Source: a virus
Reading direction: 5' to 3' (one strand)
Virus record (IMG/VR): IMGVR_UViG_3300017971_000546
Coordinates: 1-35,428 of that record
Length of the DNA stretch: 35,428 nucleotides
Shown here: piece by piece, positions 15,974 through 24,900 of the stretch
Layout of the letters: every line of letters starts with the position of its first letter
Numbering within the stretch: position 1 is the first letter of the stretch
Translations under genes and position numbers: made by a program
The notes under the pieces: model-generated
The model's database searches: none
What the model was told of the DNA's origin: nothing
The model's input: the letters and a program-made list of their open reading frames with translations, nothing else

Positions 15974-16517
15974 TGTTTATGTTATGGGTGTTGATCCTGG
16001 ATTCAGTTCTGTGGGTGTGGCTATTGTTAGTGTGTGTTCTTCATGGGAGTATGTTTCGGATGTGCGTGTTATCCGGACTAAGAAGTCCGGAAAGAAGAAA
16101 AATATTCGTGCGATGGATGATGATTTTAATAGAAGTGTTTTCATTGCGGGTCAAATGCAATCGATTATAGAGCACTGGCGACCTGTAGCGATTGTGGCTG
16201 AGGAGTTTTCTCTTGTGAGAAATGCGTCGTCTTCGGCGAAGGTTGGGAGATTTTGGGGGATTTTGGCAGCTCTTTCGTTGCTCCATAAGTTGCCTGTAGT
16301 TCAGGTCATGGCTGTGGATGTTAAGGAATTGTTGTGTGGTAATAGGTCTGTTTCTAAGAAGGATGTTCAAGGGGTTTTGTTAGAGCGGTATTCTGGGTTT
16401 GGTGTGTTTATGGAATCCACGCCTAAGAGTTTATGGGAGCATGGTTTTGATGCGGTTGGGGTTGTTGTGGCTGGTCTTGATAGTGATGTGATTCGTATGG
16501 CATTGAAATGTAGTTGA
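15966..16517 (+). CDS. ruvC: RuvC-like Holliday-junction resolvase
   Basis: A 183-residue RNase H-fold nuclease. The first catalytic Asp lies in VMGVDPGFSSVGVAI, the Glu in VAEEFSLV (about 77) and the last acidic motif in HGFDAVGVVVAG (about 160), the RuvC order. It would resolve four-way junctions symmetrically during recombination and before packaging. GTG 15966 is chosen because GGAGG at 15954-15958 is 7 nt upstream; ATG 15960 sits only 1 nt from that SD. The length matches RuvC (about 170). A second, unrelated resolvase-like nuclease is at 14066. Confidence 0.85.
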   Translation: MGSVYVMGVDPGFSSVGVAIVSVCSSWEYVSDVRVIRTKKSGKKKNIRAMDDDFNRSVFIAGQMQSIIEHWRPVAIVAEEFSLVRNASSSAKVGRFWGILAALSLLHKLPVVQVMAVDVKELLCGNRSVSKKDVQGVLLERYSGFGVFMESTPKSLWEHGFDAVGVVVAGLDSDVIRMALKCS

Positions 16518-16589
16518 TGCTTCTGTGCGTTAAAAGTTAACTACCACTCGGGTTTTTGCCGTTTTGCTTTACCGCGAAGGGAGCATGGG

Positions 16590-17468
16590 ATGAAGAGTTC
16601 ATTACAAATAAAGGAACCTGTCGGATCTGAGGGGTGGTCTGTGCAGGTCCGCAGACAGGCTAGGAATCTGGTTACTACTATTGATCAAGGCTATATGCAA
16701 TTGGCTGAGATTATTCATACTGTGTGGTCTACGCCGATAGAGGGGAATTCTAACAATGCTTGTATAACTGAGTCGTGGGGGTATAGGAATTATATTCAGT
16801 GGGCTGAGGAGGAATTGAATATAGATCGTAGGAAGGCGGAGCGGCTTAAAGCGATTTGGCATCATTTGCATGTTCGGTTAGGGGGGAAGTTAGATCATCG
16901 AGTACAGAAAAAAATAGTTGATTTAGGCTGGACAAAGGTCCGTGAGCTCATTCGAGTTTTGGATGCGGATAATGCTCTAAAGTGGGTTGAGGTTGCTCGG
17001 GGCCTCAATAATAAAGAATTGAGGGATGCTATTAGGCATGCTCTTACGGCGCAGGAGAAGCAGGATCAAGTGGAGGCTGTTAAGGGGGCAGACAAGAAGG
17101 AGGAGGATGATGAAGAAGATGAGTGGAAGGGGCCTTTACCTCCGGTGGATATTGATCGTTTTAAAGAGATTCGATTTAAGCTGACTCCAGAGCAAAAAGC
17201 GAATGTACAGTTTGCGATTGGTAGGGCGAAAGAGCTCGCGGAGTCTGATAAACCTGGTCATTGTTTGGATATGATTTGCACGGATTTTCTGGCAACTAAC
17301 ACATGGGGTAAGTCGGATGATCCTGATACTATTTATCGATTTTTTGCAAAGTTTGAGCGGCTCACGGGGAAGCGTTTGGTTGTGATGGATGGGGAGTCGT
17401 TCAGGATAGAGTATGGTATAGATTCGCTGTCAAAGGCGGCGCAATTGTTGGAGGATAGTGATGAGTAG
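16590..17468 (+). CDS. Helical, possibly DNA-binding protein of unknown function
   Basis: A 292-residue protein, not recognised. The N-terminal 150 residues are helical, including WGYRNYIQWAEEELNIDRRK and a region (VRELIRVLDADNALKWVEVA) resembling helical domains of partition or plasmid-copy proteins. An acidic linker (EEDDEEDEW, about 172-180) leads to a C-terminal domain with KLTPEQKANVQFAIGRAKEL. ATG 16590 has AAGGGAG 7 nt upstream. The 72-nt gap before it holds a small palindrome (GTTAA-AAG-TTAAC at about 16530), a possible operator. It opens a short run of genes ending with DNA polymerase. Confidence 0.6.
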   Translation: MKSSLQIKEPVGSEGWSVQVRRQARNLVTTIDQGYMQLAEIIHTVWSTPIEGNSNNACITESWGYRNYIQWAEEELNIDRRKAERLKAIWHHLHVRLGGKLDHRVQKKIVDLGWTKVRELIRVLDADNALKWVEVARGLNNKELRDAIRHALTAQEKQDQVEAVKGADKKEEDDEEDEWKGPLPPVDIDRFKEIRFKLTPEQKANVQFAIGRAKELAESDKPGHCLDMICTDFLATNTWGKSDDPDTIYRFFAKFERLTGKRLVVMDGESFRIEYGIDSLSKAAQLLEDSDE

Positions 17469-17727
17469 TTGGAAGAAGGATGTTGATGCTGAGAACGCAT
17501 CTTTTTCTTGTGGGCCTGTTTTTCAGTTAGGGTCTAGGGAGTATCCTATTGTTGGTGTGAGTGCTTCGGATTTTGATGAGACTGCTGAAGTGTTGACGTT
17601 AGAGGAAGAAGAATTTAGTTCTTCAGATGATGGTGAGATTATTGGTAGTGTTGTGCGGAACAAGGATGTTATATCTGAATGTCAAGAGTTGTACGCGTGG
17701 TATTTGGCTTGTTTGAAGCATTCTTAA
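17461..17727 (+). CDS. Small acidic protein of unknown function
   Basis: An 88-residue protein with an acidic middle (TLEEEEFSSSDDGE) and a helical C-terminus ending in YAWYLACLKHS. No fold or motif is recognised. ATG 17461 has GGAGG 6 nt upstream and overlaps the preceding gene by 8 nt, so it is probably co-translated. It may be an adaptor for neighbouring replication proteins, but nothing in the sequence proves this. Confidence 0.55.
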   Translation: MSSWKKDVDAENASFSCGPVFQLGSREYPIVGVSASDFDETAEVLTLEEEEFSSSDDGEIIGSVVRNKDVISECQELYAWYLACLKHS

Positions 17728-17737
17728 GGAGGTTTTT

Positions 17738-17968
17738 ATGGGCCTTGTTCTTCCTATAAACCCTGAGCATTTGTATAGTGAGTTGGAGAGTATAGAAAAA
17801 ATAGTGTCTAGATGGCGTGAAGAGGTTGGTGGTGGGATAGTTGGATTAGATAAGCCTGCGGTGAATGCTGAGGAGAAGCTGGAATTGTTTGTTAGGCAAT
17901 TGACTGGGGAACTGTTTTTCGTAGCAGGGAAATGCCAGAATATGGCTGTTGTTTTGTCCGAGCGTTAG
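17738..17968 (+). CDS. Small helical protein of unknown function
   Basis: A 76-residue protein, mostly alpha-helical, with a likely amphipathic helix (LYSELESIEKIVSRWREEVG) followed by a second helix. It has one of the best SD sites in the window, TAAGGAGG 5 nt before ATG 17738, suggesting high translation. It directly precedes DNA polymerase. It might be a polymerase accessory, but no motif supports that. Confidence 0.6.
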   Translation: MGLVLPINPEHLYSELESIEKIVSRWREEVGGGIVGLDKPAVNAEEKLELFVRQLTGELFFVAGKCQNMAVVLSER

Positions 17969-17978
17969 GTGTTGTGTG

Positions 17979-19772
17979 ATGGAGTACTCTTTTATAACAA
18001 GTGCTTCTGATCTGTGCCAAATAGCAGAGAGAATTAGTCGAGTGAGTGTGTTGGGTCTTGATGTGGAAACTACTTCTTTGGATCCTCGGCATGGTCAGAT
18101 TCGGCTAGTTCAGGTGATTGTTCCAGGGAAAGGTAATGATGGCCGTGGGGATATTTTTGTCATAGATTTGTTTAAAACTGGCGGTTTAGGTCCTATTCTC
18201 AGAGCTTTTGTGGATACGAAAGCGATATTTGTTGTTCACAATGCTAAATTCGAGCAAAAGTGGTTTTGGTGGAAGTATCGGATTCGTCTTTGGCCTGTTT
18301 TTTGCACTATGCGTGCGAGTGCTCTGATTTATAATGGGAAGCGTGGTTTGAGATATGATTTAGATTCTGTTGTTAGTCGAGAGTTGAATGAGATTTCTAA
18401 AAATACTGGACAAGGAAGTTCTAATTGGGCTGGTATACTTACGCAAGTTCAGCGTGACTATGCGGCTGAGGATGTTCTTCGCCTTTTGTCTCTCAGAGAT
18501 GTTCTGAAATCAAAATTAGCTTCGCATGGGTTGTTGACGGCGGCATTGATTGAGTTTGGTGTGTTATTTGCGGAGGGGCGTGTTGAGTTGAATGGTCTGC
18601 CGATTGACCGTGAACGGTGGTTAGCGTTGGCTGATGCTAATAGGATAGAGCGAGATCGTATGCGAGAGTCTTTGCTTTATGAGCTTCCACATCCTGTTGG
18701 TCAGATGTCGTTGCCAGGTATGTCGTGTGCCTGGAATGTGAATTCGTCACAGCAAATGTTAAAGTCTCTTAAGAAGTTAGGTTTGAAGATTTCTGGTACG
18801 GAAGAGATTGAGTTAGCTCAGTATGTTGTTAAATACCCTGTTGTGAAAAGTGTTATTGATTATCGGCATATAGATAAACGTGTGAGTACGTATGGTGAGG
18901 GTTTTCTACGCCATGTTGATAGTGACGGGCGCATACATCCGGATTATTATGGTCAGCTTGTTACGGGCAGATATTCAGCGAATAAAAGCTTGCAACAAAT
19001 ACCCGGTATGTTTGAGTTCAGAGATTGTTTTCGGCCACCGGATGGGAGGTGGTTAGTCGGGTGTGATTATAGCGGTGTGGAGATGCGATTATGTGCTGAA
19101 ATTTCGGGGGATCCTGTTCTTATTCAGGTTTTTGTTGATGGTTTGGATGCACATAGGGCAACGGCTGCTGTTATAGTTGAAATTCGGGTTGAGGATGTTA
19201 CGAAGGAGCAGCGGTCGGCGGCGAAGCCCGTGAACTTTGGGCTTATATATGGCATGATGCCAGATAAGCTTGTTCTTTATGCCATGTCTAATTATGGTGT
19301 TATTCTTTCGTTGTCAGATGCTAAAATGTATAGAAAACGGTACTTTGAACAGTACAAGGGTATTGAACGGTGGCATAAGAGGGTTCTTAGGGAAGGAAAG
19401 CGATGTGGAGCGTCGCGTACTTTGAGTGGTCGTATACGGTATCTGGATGCTAGTGAAGCTCATAATGAGTATTACAACACGCCTATTCAGGGGACCGGTG
19501 CTGATATGTTGAAAACTGGATTGGCTATTGTTCAGGATAAAGTAGATGATGTGTTTGGGGTTACTCCGAAAGAAACTCCTGATGGTCCTGTGGCTATTGA
19601 TCATCATGTGCATGATGAGATAATTTTAGAATGTGATGAAGATCCTGAGATGATTAAAGAGTGTGAGAATTTGCTGGCGTCGAGTATGAAACAGGGGATG
19701 GAGAAGTTTGTTCGAAGAGTTCCTGCTGAGGTGGATTGTTCGAATGGGCGGTCTTGGGCAGAGATTCATTGA
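17979..19772 (+). CDS. Family A DNA polymerase with 3'-5' exonuclease
   Basis: A 597-residue replicative polymerase. The DEDD exonuclease domain has GLDVETTSLD (about 26-35), HNAKFEQKWF (about 88) and YAAEDVLRLL (about 167). The polymerase domain has motif A GCDYSGVEMR (about 363), motif B RSAAKPVNFGLIYGM (about 412-426) and motif C VHDEI (about 543). The motif B helix keeps the Lys and the Y-G pair, and the position after FGLI is Tyr, allowing chain-terminator use. There is no 5' nuclease domain, as in T7-like and many myovirus enzymes. ATG 17979 has only a weak SD (TTAGGT about 10 nt upstream). Confidence 0.93.
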   Translation: MEYSFITSASDLCQIAERISRVSVLGLDVETTSLDPRHGQIRLVQVIVPGKGNDGRGDIFVIDLFKTGGLGPILRAFVDTKAIFVVHNAKFEQKWFWWKYRIRLWPVFCTMRASALIYNGKRGLRYDLDSVVSRELNEISKNTGQGSSNWAGILTQVQRDYAAEDVLRLLSLRDVLKSKLASHGLLTAALIEFGVLFAEGRVELNGLPIDRERWLALADANRIERDRMRESLLYELPHPVGQMSLPGMSCAWNVNSSQQMLKSLKKLGLKISGTEEIELAQYVVKYPVVKSVIDYRHIDKRVSTYGEGFLRHVDSDGRIHPDYYGQLVTGRYSANKSLQQIPGMFEFRDCFRPPDGRWLVGCDYSGVEMRLCAEISGDPVLIQVFVDGLDAHRATAAVIVEIRVEDVTKEQRSAAKPVNFGLIYGMMPDKLVLYAMSNYGVILSLSDAKMYRKRYFEQYKGIERWHKRVLREGKRCGASRTLSGRIRYLDASEAHNEYYNTPIQGTGADMLKTGLAIVQDKVDDVFGVTPKETPDGPVAIDHHVHDEIILECDEDPEMIKECENLLASSMKQGMEKFVRRVPAEVDCSNGRSWAEIH

Positions 19773-19802
19773 TGTCTAGTTTGGATGCATACGAGGTTTT
19801 TC

Positions 19803-20501
19803 ATGGCGTGGTTGAAACCTGTGAATATTATTGCTAGGGATTTGAATGATGCGTGGTTTCAGGCATTGGAACGTGTTGTGTGTGATGGTCGTGTATGGAC
19901 TGTTGAAAGAGGTTCGTATGTTGGTCAGCGGCGTTGGGAACTGGATTTTGTTACAATCCATATAACACATCCAGGGACTCGACCTTTGGTGCCAGAGATT
20001 CCATGTCATTTGTCTCATATACCTCCGCCTACGACTATGGAGTATGTTGAGGAGTATTTGAGTTATTTGATGGAAGATGAACCTTTGAAGGAGCATGAAG
20101 TCTACACGTATGGGGAGCGTGTGAAGCCCCAAATGAATGAGATTATAAGGAGGTATAAGGATGGTGGGTTTGGGTCTAACCAGGAGTGTATATCGGTGTC
20201 GATGCCGTCGGATATAGCGTTGGATGACCCTCCATGTATGAGAAGTATAGATACTCGGATAGTGGCTGCTGATGGTTTAAGAAGAGGAGAACCTCAGAAG
20301 TTGCATTTTTTTCCTTATTTTAGGTCATGGTGTTTGGTTGGGGGTTTTCCTTCCAATTTGGCAGCGTTGAGACTGATGCAGGAGTATATGGCGGATCAGA
20401 TAGAGGTTGATGCAGGAGAAATGCTGTGTACTTCAAAGGGACTTCATGTCTATGAGTTTTATGTGGACATGGTGAAAGATATTGTAGGGGTTGTGGTATG
20501 A
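19803..20501 (+). CDS. Archaeal-type thymidylate synthase family protein
   Basis: A 232-residue protein of the ThyA fold, closest in pattern to the short archaeal thymidylate synthases rather than bacterial ThyA. Catalytic Cys145 lies in DPPCMRSID, then the phosphate-binding YFRSW (Arg174, Ser175), GFPSNLAALRLMQEYMA (Asn185) and SKGLHVYEF (His215, Tyr217). It should bind dUMP or dCMP and transfer a one-carbon unit to C5, giving dTMP or a hydroxymethyl pyrimidine. ATG 19803 has GAGG 6 nt upstream; ATG 19785 is less supported. It sits between DNA polymerase and bS21. Whether it makes dTMP or a modified base for phage DNA cannot be decided from sequence. Confidence 0.8.
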   Translation: MAWLKPVNIIARDLNDAWFQALERVVCDGRVWTVERGSYVGQRRWELDFVTIHITHPGTRPLVPEIPCHLSHIPPPTTMEYVEEYLSYLMEDEPLKEHEVYTYGERVKPQMNEIIRRYKDGGFGSNQECISVSMPSDIALDDPPCMRSIDTRIVAADGLRRGEPQKLHFFPYFRSWCLVGGFPSNLAALRLMQEYMADQIEVDAGEMLCTSKGLHVYEFYVDMVKDIVGVVV

Positions 20502-20761
20502 GTTCAAGAAGTGCTTTGTATGAGGATCACGAGCCTGTGGTGTTAAAACCGCTTGAGGTAGTGGTTATAGGGGGGCGTTTGGATCGTGCTCTGAAAAAAT
20601 TGAGACGAAAAATGGCACAGGAGGGTGTTTTGAAGGAGATGAAGCGGCGTCGCAGAGCTGTTAAGCCTAGTGAGCGGCGTCGTCGGAAACGTGCGGATGC
20701 AAGAAAAAGAGCTCGTAAGAGGGTTCGTTTACAGGAGAGAGTTTCCAGGTCGATGGCCTGA
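20498..20761 (+). CDS. rpsU: Ribosomal protein bS21 homologue
   Basis: An 87-residue very basic protein. Residues about 18-78 follow the bS21 pattern closely: PLEVVVIGGRLDRALKKL, then a helix EGVLKEMKRRR, then KPSERRRRKRADARKR. Host bS21 sits on the 30S platform near the anti-SD of 16S rRNA and helps start translation, so the phage copy could replace the host protein and favour phage mRNAs. The start overlaps the upstream stop (ATGA), with AGGGG about 8 nt upstream. The extra ~17 residues at the N-terminus exceed typical bS21. Confidence 0.92.
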   Translation: MSSRSALYEDHEPVVLKPLEVVVIGGRLDRALKKLRRKMAQEGVLKEMKRRRRAVKPSERRRRKRADARKRARKRVRLQERVSRSMA

Positions 20762-20807
20762 TTGAATACTAATTTTTTGTCTTGTAGGACTGTGAAAGGT
20801 GTTTGGT

Positions 20808-21260
20808 ATGAGAGGTTTTAGTGTGTTGGAAGATGTACCACGTTCTTCTGTGGATCACTGGGAAACTGTAGAGGTTTTGCATTCTGAGAAGAAGAATGGT
20901 TCTGGTCAATTTAACGAATTGGGTGTGTCTGTAGAGGTACAGCGACCTATTTTTAGTGACGGTCGTGAGGGTCGTGTTGGTTTGAGTGTTGTTTTCCGAC
21001 GGGGTGACAGATTGTTGCGATTGAATTGTCCTAATGGTTCTATGCAGGAGGTGTCGTCGTTCTTGGACATGATTTCTGGATTGACTCCTGAGCGTTTAGA
21101 TTTGTTTGGAAGGGAGTTTGAGGTGATACGTAAGCGTTACAATGGGCAATCTAGGCGTGATCGTAGTGATGTTGGTGTTCAACCAGGTGCTGATAGTCAA
21201 AGGGGTTATGGGAATTTGCCTTCGTTTCGGCGCAGACGTCGTAAGGGTTTTGAACAATAG
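20808..21260 (+). CDS. Protein of unknown function before the packaging genes
   Basis: A 150-residue protein, not recognised. A beta-rich region (about 25-75: ELGVSVEVQRPIF, VGLSVVFRRGDRLLRLN) is followed by a helical segment and a C-terminal Arg-rich tail (SFRRRRRKGFEQ). ATG 20808 has AAAGG about 8 nt upstream. It lies between bS21 and the putative small terminase. The basic tail suggests nucleic-acid contact. Confidence 0.55.
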   Translation: MRGFSVLEDVPRSSVDHWETVEVLHSEKKNGSGQFNELGVSVEVQRPIFSDGREGRVGLSVVFRRGDRLLRLNCPNGSMQEVSSFLDMISGLTPERLDLFGREFEVIRKRYNGQSRRDRSDVGVQPGADSQRGYGNLPSFRRRRRKGFEQ

Positions 21261-21270
21261 TTGTTGTGGG

Positions 21271-21933
21271 ATGGGGAAGAAACCAAAGCTATTGGCTAGA
21301 AGCGATAGATTCAAGCGTATTAGGAGTCTTAAATGTTTTCAGGAGGTGTGTGATCGGCTTCGAGCTGGTTGGGTGCTGAGTGATGTTGCTCGTTATATTC
21401 AGGATGATCGGAAAGAGCTTACGAATATGACGCAGCTTACATTGGTTCAAAGGTTGAGTTCATTTCGGAAAACGATGCCTCCTGTGGAGTTGGTGTCTAA
21501 GCGGTTTCCTGATGTTTTTGAGAAGGCGAAGGCTCGTGTGGATAGTAGTATTGACGAATTGGGGGAGCTGGAGGAGTTGTACAGGATTCAAAAACATCGG
21601 ATTTCTTTAGGACATACTGCTGAGAAGGAGCAGAACAAACTTGCACACTCGATGACATCGGAGATTCGGGAAGCTCGGAATATATTGGAGAGTTTAGCGA
21701 ATCTTAAAATGGATATGGGATTTTTACGTCGTGTTCCAAAGGGTGTGGAAGTGAATGTTACTGAGGATGTTTTGGTTGAACAAGTTGTTGGTAAGTTTGG
21801 GGATGGGGTTGTAGGAGATGTGCTTAGCAATCCGGAGTCTAGAAGAAAAGTTCTTGGGGTTGTGGAGCGGTTTATGAAGTTGCCGGAAGCTGATTTGTCA
21901 TCTGATGATAGTTCTGATAAATCTGAAAGTTAA
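21271..21933 (+). CDS. Putative terminase small subunit
   Basis: A 220-residue protein placed directly before the large terminase, overlapping it by one base. The N-terminal ~80 residues are basic and helical (VCDRLRAGWVLSDVARYIQD, then NMTQLTLVQRLSSFRK), a plausible DNA-binding region. A long helical middle (about 90-165) could oligomerise, and the C-terminus is acidic and Ser/Asp-rich. This domain order (DNA-binding, oligomerisation, terminase-binding tail) is that of small terminases, but sequence identity is not evident and the call is by position. ATG 21271 is chosen over the in-frame 21142 start, which overlaps the upstream gene. Confidence 0.5.
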   Translation: MGKKPKLLARSDRFKRIRSLKCFQEVCDRLRAGWVLSDVARYIQDDRKELTNMTQLTLVQRLSSFRKTMPPVELVSKRFPDVFEKAKARVDSSIDELGELEELYRIQKHRISLGHTAEKEQNKLAHSMTSEIREARNILESLANLKMDMGFLRRVPKGVEVNVTEDVLVEQVVGKFGDGVVGDVLSNPESRRKVLGVVERFMKLPEADLSSDDSSDKSES

Positions 21934-24900
21934 TGATAGAATATGTTGATGGTCACTGGCGTTCTGTCAGGACACGTAAAGAGAATTCTGATTTATTAGA
22001 AAAGGATTTAGGTACGCTTTCTCCTGAAGAGCAGGTAGCCATTAATTATCTGCTTGCCGAGCTTTCTGATCCTTCAAAAGAGACAAAATTTCTCAATGCG
22101 CTTGGAGAGCTGGAGTGGGTTCGTACTCCTGTTGACATCGAACGATTTTGCAAAGATCCATATTATTTGGGTAATACTTGCGATTCAATTTATCCGGTGT
22201 GGTTGGAAGCGCTGAAGGAGATTTTTGATGGTGGTTACAGGGAAGCTATTTTCACAGGAAGCATTGGTTGTGGAAAGTGTGTTCATCCGGATACAGAAGT
22301 TTACGATGTGTCGTCTGGGCGTAGGCGGAAGGTTAGTGAGTTTGGTGAATTTCATATAACGTCTATGGATTCTGATGGGAAGCTTGTTCCTGAGTTGGCA
22401 ACAGCGTTTCCGTCGAAGGTTAAAAGTTGCCTGCGAGTTGAGCTTCGGGGGGGTCAATCCATAATTTTGAGTGAAGATCATCCTGTGTTTACTGGTAGAG
22501 GTTGGGTTCGAGCGGATTCTTTAGTGTTGAGTGATTTGGTGGCGACTCCTCGAAGATATCCTGAGCCGTTCGAGGTTTTTTCTATAAGTGATGATACGTT
22601 ATCTCTTGTTGCATTTTTGCTTGCTGGAAAGTTGTCTTTTGATGTAATGGATGCGCATGTTCGGTTGGTGGATGAATTTGTTCGGTTAGCTGATAGGTAT
22701 GGTGTTGGTACGAAAGGAGTCCAAAGTATTATTAGACGATACAGGTTGGGTGGTAAGTTGAGTCATAGGAGGGTTCCAGCAGAGTTTTATGGTTTATCGA
22801 GTGGGCAGGTGGCTTTGTTTTTGAATAGGTTTTTCGGATGCGTTGGTTCGGTACAAATTTGTGATAATGATGTGAATATTGAAGTTGTTTTAGATTCTGA
22901 GATGTTGGTAGATGATCTTCGATTCATGCTTTGTAGGTTAGGTGTTCTTGCTAAGAAGTCTCTTAAGAGATCTGGATGTGGAACGGATGCTTGGAGTCTG
23001 TCTATTGAGTCTAGTGAGCATGCTTTATTATTTTTGAGTGTTGTGGGAGATTTGTTTTCGAGAGAGTCTGTGTGTCAGGAGGCTCGGAGTGTTTTGAGTG
23101 TTGTAGAGCCTAATAAAGATGTTGGTTTAATTTCTGTTTTTAGTAGTGATGCGGGTACTGATATTTTTTGGGATGGTGTTAAGTCTATTGAATGTGTTGG
23201 GTGCATGAAATTGTGTGATGTGTCTGTTCCTTCGACGTCGTGTTTTGTTGGAAATGGTATTGTGGTGCACAATACATTTGCTGCGAGTATAGGCATTTGC
23301 AGGCTTTTGTATGTTTTAAGTTGCATGCGAGATCCTCAAAAATCATTTGGTCTTGCAGCGAATTCAAACATGTCAATATGTTGTTTGTCGGTGAATGAGG
23401 TTTTGGCTACGAAAGTTGCTTATGAGAATATTGCGACGAAGGTTGAGGCCAGCCCGTATTTCCAAGAGCACTTTCCATTTGAGAAGACAAAGAAGGAGCT
23501 GCGATTTCCGAAGCACATTTGGGTGGCGGCGCGGGCGTCTAATGATGGTTCTGTGTTGGGTTTGAATATCATTTCGTGCCTTCTTGATGAAACTAACTTC
23601 ATGCCTCAGAACTCTGGAAAGAATCGCGGTCCTCAGTTTGTTATTCAGGATAGAGCTGAGGTTTTGTATGACGCTATTCAACGTCGTACGAAGTCTCGAT
23701 TTTCTAAAAAGGGAAAATTTCCTGGTATAATGTTTGTTGTTTCATCAAAACAAACTAAAAATGATTTTACGGCGCGTCGGATAAAGCAATCTATTAAGGA
23801 TTCTACTGTATATGTGTGTGATTTTTCTCTGTGGGATGTTCGTCCTCATGATTATGAGGGAGATGATTGGTTTCATGTCATAGTGGGTAATGAACAATCT
23901 CCTAGTAGAATTGTTGGTGAAGATGAGGATATTGATGCTTTGAAGTTACTTCTACCAGAGGATTGTGTGGTTATTAGAGTACCGGATGATTTCAGGCCGG
24001 ATTTTGAGAGTAACCTTGAAGGGGCTATTCGGGACTTGGCGGGTGTTTCGACTGTGGCTGTGAGTCCGTATATTCAGATCCGGTCGAAGATTGTAGAGGC
24101 TATTCGTCCTTCGTTATCTCATCCCTTTAGTGTGGAGGTTTATGATCCTTCTAAGCCTGGTGATTTTTATTGGAATAAAATGGTCAGGAAAGATTCAGCA
24201 TATGAGTGTGGTGTGGCTCCAATTTTGAACCCTCACGCACCTAGGCATATTCATATTGATCCTTCTATGACGAAGGATTGCACTGGTATTGCGATGGGGC
24301 ATGTGGCTGGTTTTACTGAGGTGGTTAAGAAGGATGGTGATGGTAATAAGTTTTCGGAGCGTGCGCCGGAGATATTGATAGATTTTATGTTGCGAATTGT
24401 GCCTCCTGTTGGGGGAGAAATTCTTTTTGGGAATCTTAGAAAATTTGTTTATCAATTATCTCGTCGGGGTTATGTGATTACGTGTGTGTCTGTAGATTCG
24501 TGGAATTCTGCTGATACTGTGCAGAAGTTGAATCAAAGAGGTTTCAATTCTATTGTTTTGTCTGTTGACCGGACGCTTGGACCGTATGATTTGTTGAAGT
24601 CTGCTTTGTATGAAAACCGTTTATTTTATTATGATTATCCTCCGTTATTGGAGGAACTACGTGAATTAGAATATGACCGTGTGAAGCGGAAGGTTGATCA
24701 CCCAGTTAATGGTTGTTTTGTAGGATTTACTCGTATTCCTTTGCTTGATGGGACGCATCCTTGTATTTCTGATTTGGTGGATTGTGATGTTTGGGTTTAT
24801 TCTGCTCGTTCTGATGGTACTGTGGTTCCTGGGTTAGCGCGAGGGCGGATGAGTGGTGTGCGGGCGGAATTTGTGGATGTGATTTTGGACAGTGGTGCTG

